This document shows, one piece after another, positions 61,854-64,000 of a stretch of 64,000 nucleotides of DNA. Origin of the DNA: Bacteroidota bacterium (lineage in GTDB: Bacteria; Bacteroidota; Bacteroidia; 2-12-FULL-35-15); assembly GCA_025963775.1 (NCBI GenBank), contig JAOQAD010000003.1, positions 1 to 64,000 of the forward strand, in the 5' to 3' direction. The notes beneath the pieces were generated by a model. That model saw only the letters and a list, made by a program, of their open reading frames with translations. It searched no databases and was not told the DNA's origin. A program made the position numbers and the translations under genes. Position 1 is the first letter of the stretch. Every line of letters starts with the position of its first letter.

Positions 61854-63806
61854 ATGCCGGGCAAACACTTAGATCTTAATAAAGTTACAGGAGCGGGGCT
61901 CCTGATCACACTCGGAATTATTTTCGGCGACATCGGAACATCTCCGCTATACGTGCTTAAGTCGATCATCGACACGGAGCCGGTCACGCCACAGCTGGTC
62001 CTTGGCGGCTTGTCCTGTATCTTCTGGACGCTCACGCTGCAAACCACGGTGAAATACATCATCCTCACGCTGCGTGCCGATAACAAAGGCGAGGGTGGGA
62101 TCCTTGCACTGTACGCCCTGCTGAAAGGAACAAAGAAAAAATGGCTGATCTTCCTTGCGATCATTGGCGGAAGCACTCTGCTTGCGGACGGTCTGATCAC
62201 ACCACCCATTTCGGTGGCATCGGCTGTTGAAGGTTTGAAAATTCTGAAGCCGGAGCTGAACACCATCCCGATCGTGATCGTGATCCTCGTTATTTTATTT
62301 TTTATCCAGCAATTCGGGACAAAATTCGTTGGCAAATTTTTCGGGCCGGTGATGCTTACCTGGTTCTGCATGCTGGGTACGCTCGGTATTTTTGCGATCG
62401 CCGGCAACATAACTGTACTGAAGGCATTGAACCCGTATTACGCATGGGAGCTGCTGGCTGTGCATCCGGGAGGGTTCTGGCTGCTGGGCTCTGTTTTTCT
62501 TGCAACTACAGGAGCCGAAGCCTTGTATTCCGACCTTGGGCATTGCGGCAAAAAAAACATCAGGGTAAGCTGGGGCTTCGTAAAAGTAATGCTGCTGCTG
62601 AATTATTTCGGGCAGGGCGCATGGTTGCTGAGCATTGATGGAAACCTGCTGGGTGACAGGAACCCGTTCTATCTATTGATGCCGCAATGGTTCGTTCCTT
62701 TCGGGATCCTCATTGCAACGGCAGCTACCATCGTTGCGAGCCAGGCGCTGATCAGCGGTTCCTTTACACTCATCAATGAAGCAATGCGTTTGAATTTCTG
62801 GCCGAAAGTGCGCATCAAATATCCTACGGAGCTGAAAGGGCAATTGTACATACCTTCCGTGAACTGGCTGCTGTGCGTGGGCTGCATCGCCGTTGTGCTT
62901 TATTTCAAAGAGTCGGAGAACATGGAAGCTGCTTATGGTTTGGCGATCGTGATCACAATGATCATGACCACGCTGCTGCTCTGCAATTACCTGCTGATGA
63001 AAAAATATGCAAAGCTTTTTGTGTACAGCCTGCTGCTGGTGTACCTGCTGATCGAAGTTTCCTTTCTCATTGCAAACCTGAGTAAATTTGAGCATGGCGG
63101 CTGGATCACGCTGATGATCGCAACATTGATCGCACTTGTGATGGTGGTGTGGTTCAATGCACGGAAGATCATGAACAGGTATGTGGAGTTCACGCAGCTC
63201 TCTTCTTACACCGCGATCATTGAAGACCTGAGCAGGGACAGTTCGCTGGAAAAATTCTCGACACATCTTGTGTTCATGACCAGCGCTGATAATAAGGAGG
63301 AGATCGAGGAGAAGGTCATTTATTCGATCCTGAACAGGCAGCCGAAGCGCGCCGATATTTACTGGCTCGTGCATCTCGACCTTGTGAATGAGCCGTACTG
63401 CATGGAATACCACGTAACGCCCATCCTGAAAGAAAAGATCATGCGCGTGGATTTCCGGTTAGGCTTCCGCGAAGCGTTGAAAGTGAACATGCTGTTCAGG
63501 CAGGTGATCCAGGACCTGATGAAGAGCAAGGAGATCAATGGGCTGAGCAGATATGAATCGTTGAGCAAGCACAGGATCATGGGTGATTTCAGGTTCGTGG
63601 TCATGAAAAAATTTATGTCGAATGAGAACGAGCTGCCGATACTTCAGTCGGTCGTCATGGAAATTTATTTTTTCCTGAAGCGCATCAGCCTGTCGGAGGA
63701 AAAAGCCTTCGGTCTCGATACCAGCAATGTGGTGGTGGAGCGGACGCCTTTGATCATCCGGCCGCCGGGGAACATCCGGCTGGAACGCGTTGAAACTGAA
63801 AAATAG
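61854..63806 (+). CDS. kup: KUP/HAK/KT-family potassium transporter
   Basis: Potassium uptake permease of the inner membrane, normally coupled to protons. From the ATG at 61854 the protein has 650 residues with about twelve membrane segments in the first 430, including the family start GIIFGDIGTSPLYVLKSI, a KGEGGILALYALL block and TTGAEALYSDLGHCGK. The C-terminal 220 residues are a cytoplasmic domain ending in SNVVVERTPLIIR. The frame also permits a TTG at 61809, but the ATG gives a better N-terminus. It follows a terminator, so it is transcribed apart from the signalling genes. Confidence 0.95.
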   Translation: MPGKHLDLNKVTGAGLLITLGIIFGDIGTSPLYVLKSIIDTEPVTPQLVLGGLSCIFWTLTLQTTVKYIILTLRADNKGEGGILALYALLKGTKKKWLIFLAIIGGSTLLADGLITPPISVASAVEGLKILKPELNTIPIVIVILVILFFIQQFGTKFVGKFFGPVMLTWFCMLGTLGIFAIAGNITVLKALNPYYAWELLAVHPGGFWLLGSVFLATTGAEALYSDLGHCGKKNIRVSWGFVKVMLLLNYFGQGAWLLSIDGNLLGDRNPFYLLMPQWFVPFGILIATAATIVASQALISGSFTLINEAMRLNFWPKVRIKYPTELKGQLYIPSVNWLLCVGCIAVVLYFKESENMEAAYGLAIVITMIMTTLLLCNYLLMKKYAKLFVYSLLLVYLLIEVSFLIANLSKFEHGGWITLMIATLIALVMVVWFNARKIMNRYVEFTQLSSYTAIIEDLSRDSSLEKFSTHLVFMTSADNKEEIEEKVIYSILNRQPKRADIYWLVHLDLVNEPYCMEYHVTPILKEKIMRVDFRLGFREALKVNMLFRQVIQDLMKSKEINGLSRYESLSKHRIMGDFRFVVMKKFMSNENELPILQSVVMEIYFFLKRISLSEEKAFGLDTSNVVVERTPLIIRPPGNIRLERVETEK

Positions 63807-63816
63807 GGGAGAGAAA

Positions 63817-63849
63817 TTTGCCTGCCCGTTTATATATAAGCTAATTTTG
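63817..63849 (+). promoter_or_regulatory. Promoter of the last gene, almost on its start codon
   Basis: TTTG (63817-63820) and TAATTTTG (63842-63849) fit the Bacteroidota promoter exactly, with 21 bases between. The box ends only 4 bases before the ATG at 63854, so transcription would start at or within the start codon, implying a leaderless mRNA. Confidence 0.55.
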
Positions 63850-63853
63850 CAGT

Positions 63854-64000
63854 ATGGCGCTTCGTATCAAAACAAAAATATTCCTTGGCCTCAGCTTTCT
63901 TTTTTTGCTGGTCATAATCATGGGCGGTGCGGGCGGGTATTACATTCACCACATTACGGAAGAATCGAAAGCTATCCTGCAGGATAATTATGAATCGGTG
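63854..64000 (+). CDS. Sensor histidine kinase, N-terminal fragment (cut by window end)
   Basis: Forty-nine codons are present. They encode a short charged start (MALRIKTKIF), a membrane segment (LGLSFLFLLVIIMGGAGGYY) and the beginning of a periplasmic region (IHHITEESKAILQDNYESV). This layout is usual for HAMP-containing membrane sensor kinases in Bacteroidota, which often pair with NtrC-type regulators such as the one at 60336. The rest lies outside the window, so the call is tentative; a chemoreceptor-like protein is also possible. Confidence 0.6.
   Translation, partial: MALRIKTKIFLGLSFLFLLVIIMGGAGGYYIHHITEESKAILQDNYESV

Overview
The window is a chromosomal stretch of a Bacteroidota bacterium, most likely a Chitinophagales/Sphingobacteriales-type lineage. 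The evidence is a PorP-gldKLMN type IX secretion locus, a long SecA, an FtsZ with the Bacteroidota-type C-terminal peptide, a meso-diaminopimelate-type MurE, DUF983 and DUF1987 proteins, few Shine-Dalgarno sites, and several matches to the Bacteroidota promoter (TTTG, about 19-21 bases, TAnnTTTG). No rRNA, tRNA, integrase, insertion sequence or CRISPR array is visible. Nearly all of it is well-conserved core genome.

Layout. 1-366 is non-coding: three REP-like hairpins and the secA terminator. 367-5260 (minus) carries secA and pabB. 5469-21996 (plus) is the dcw cell-wall/division cluster: a MraZ operator, mraZ, rsmH, ftsL, ftsI, murE, mraY, murD, a leftover second murD tail, ftsW, murG, murC, ftsQ, ftsA, ftsZ, then yqeY. 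22184-30820 (minus) holds an outer-membrane-type protein, groEL/groES, secG, a TPR-like protein, lptE, a sensorless sigma-54 activator, a small unknown gene and miaB. 31062-42225 (plus) is topA, a metal-site-degenerate arginase-fold protein, porP, gldK, gldL, gldM, gldN and a second gldN. 42260-50060 is a mixed housekeeping block (DUF2461, AI-2E-type transporter, DUF457 hydrolase, Rossmann oxidoreductase, DUF983, AraC regulator, ABC-F ATPase, ChaN-like protein). 50305-64000 (plus) is a dense signalling region: SiaB/SiaC, a LytTR regulator, a lone receiver, a STAS-like protein, a MASE1 multi-PAS kinase, a REC-PAS-HK-REC hybrid, an Hpt protein, a REC-HK, an NtrC-type regulator, a KUP potassium transporter and the start of another sensor kinase.

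How the parts fit. The dcw genes make lipid II and assemble the divisome, and MraZ probably represses its own operon through three GTGG boxes spaced exactly 10 bp apart. SecG and SecA serve general export, LptE serves LPS transport, and PorP/GldK/GldL/GldM/GldN build the type IX secretion and gliding machine. The signalling block looks like a multistep phosphorelay next to a SiaB-SiaC kinase/phosphoprotein switch.

The most unusual things seen are: (i) a second, decayed MurD C-terminus between murD and ftsW; (ii) short-period tandem repeats just upstream of at least seven start codons, with the same type of repeat inserted in frame twice inside murC; (iii) an intrinsic terminator-like hairpin overlapping the gldL stop codon inside the gld operon; (iv) an arginase-fold protein with half its metal ligands replaced, beside the T9SS genes; (v) a tandem gldN duplication isolated by a strong terminator; (vi) the SiaBC/phosphorelay cluster without a visible diguanylate cyclase.
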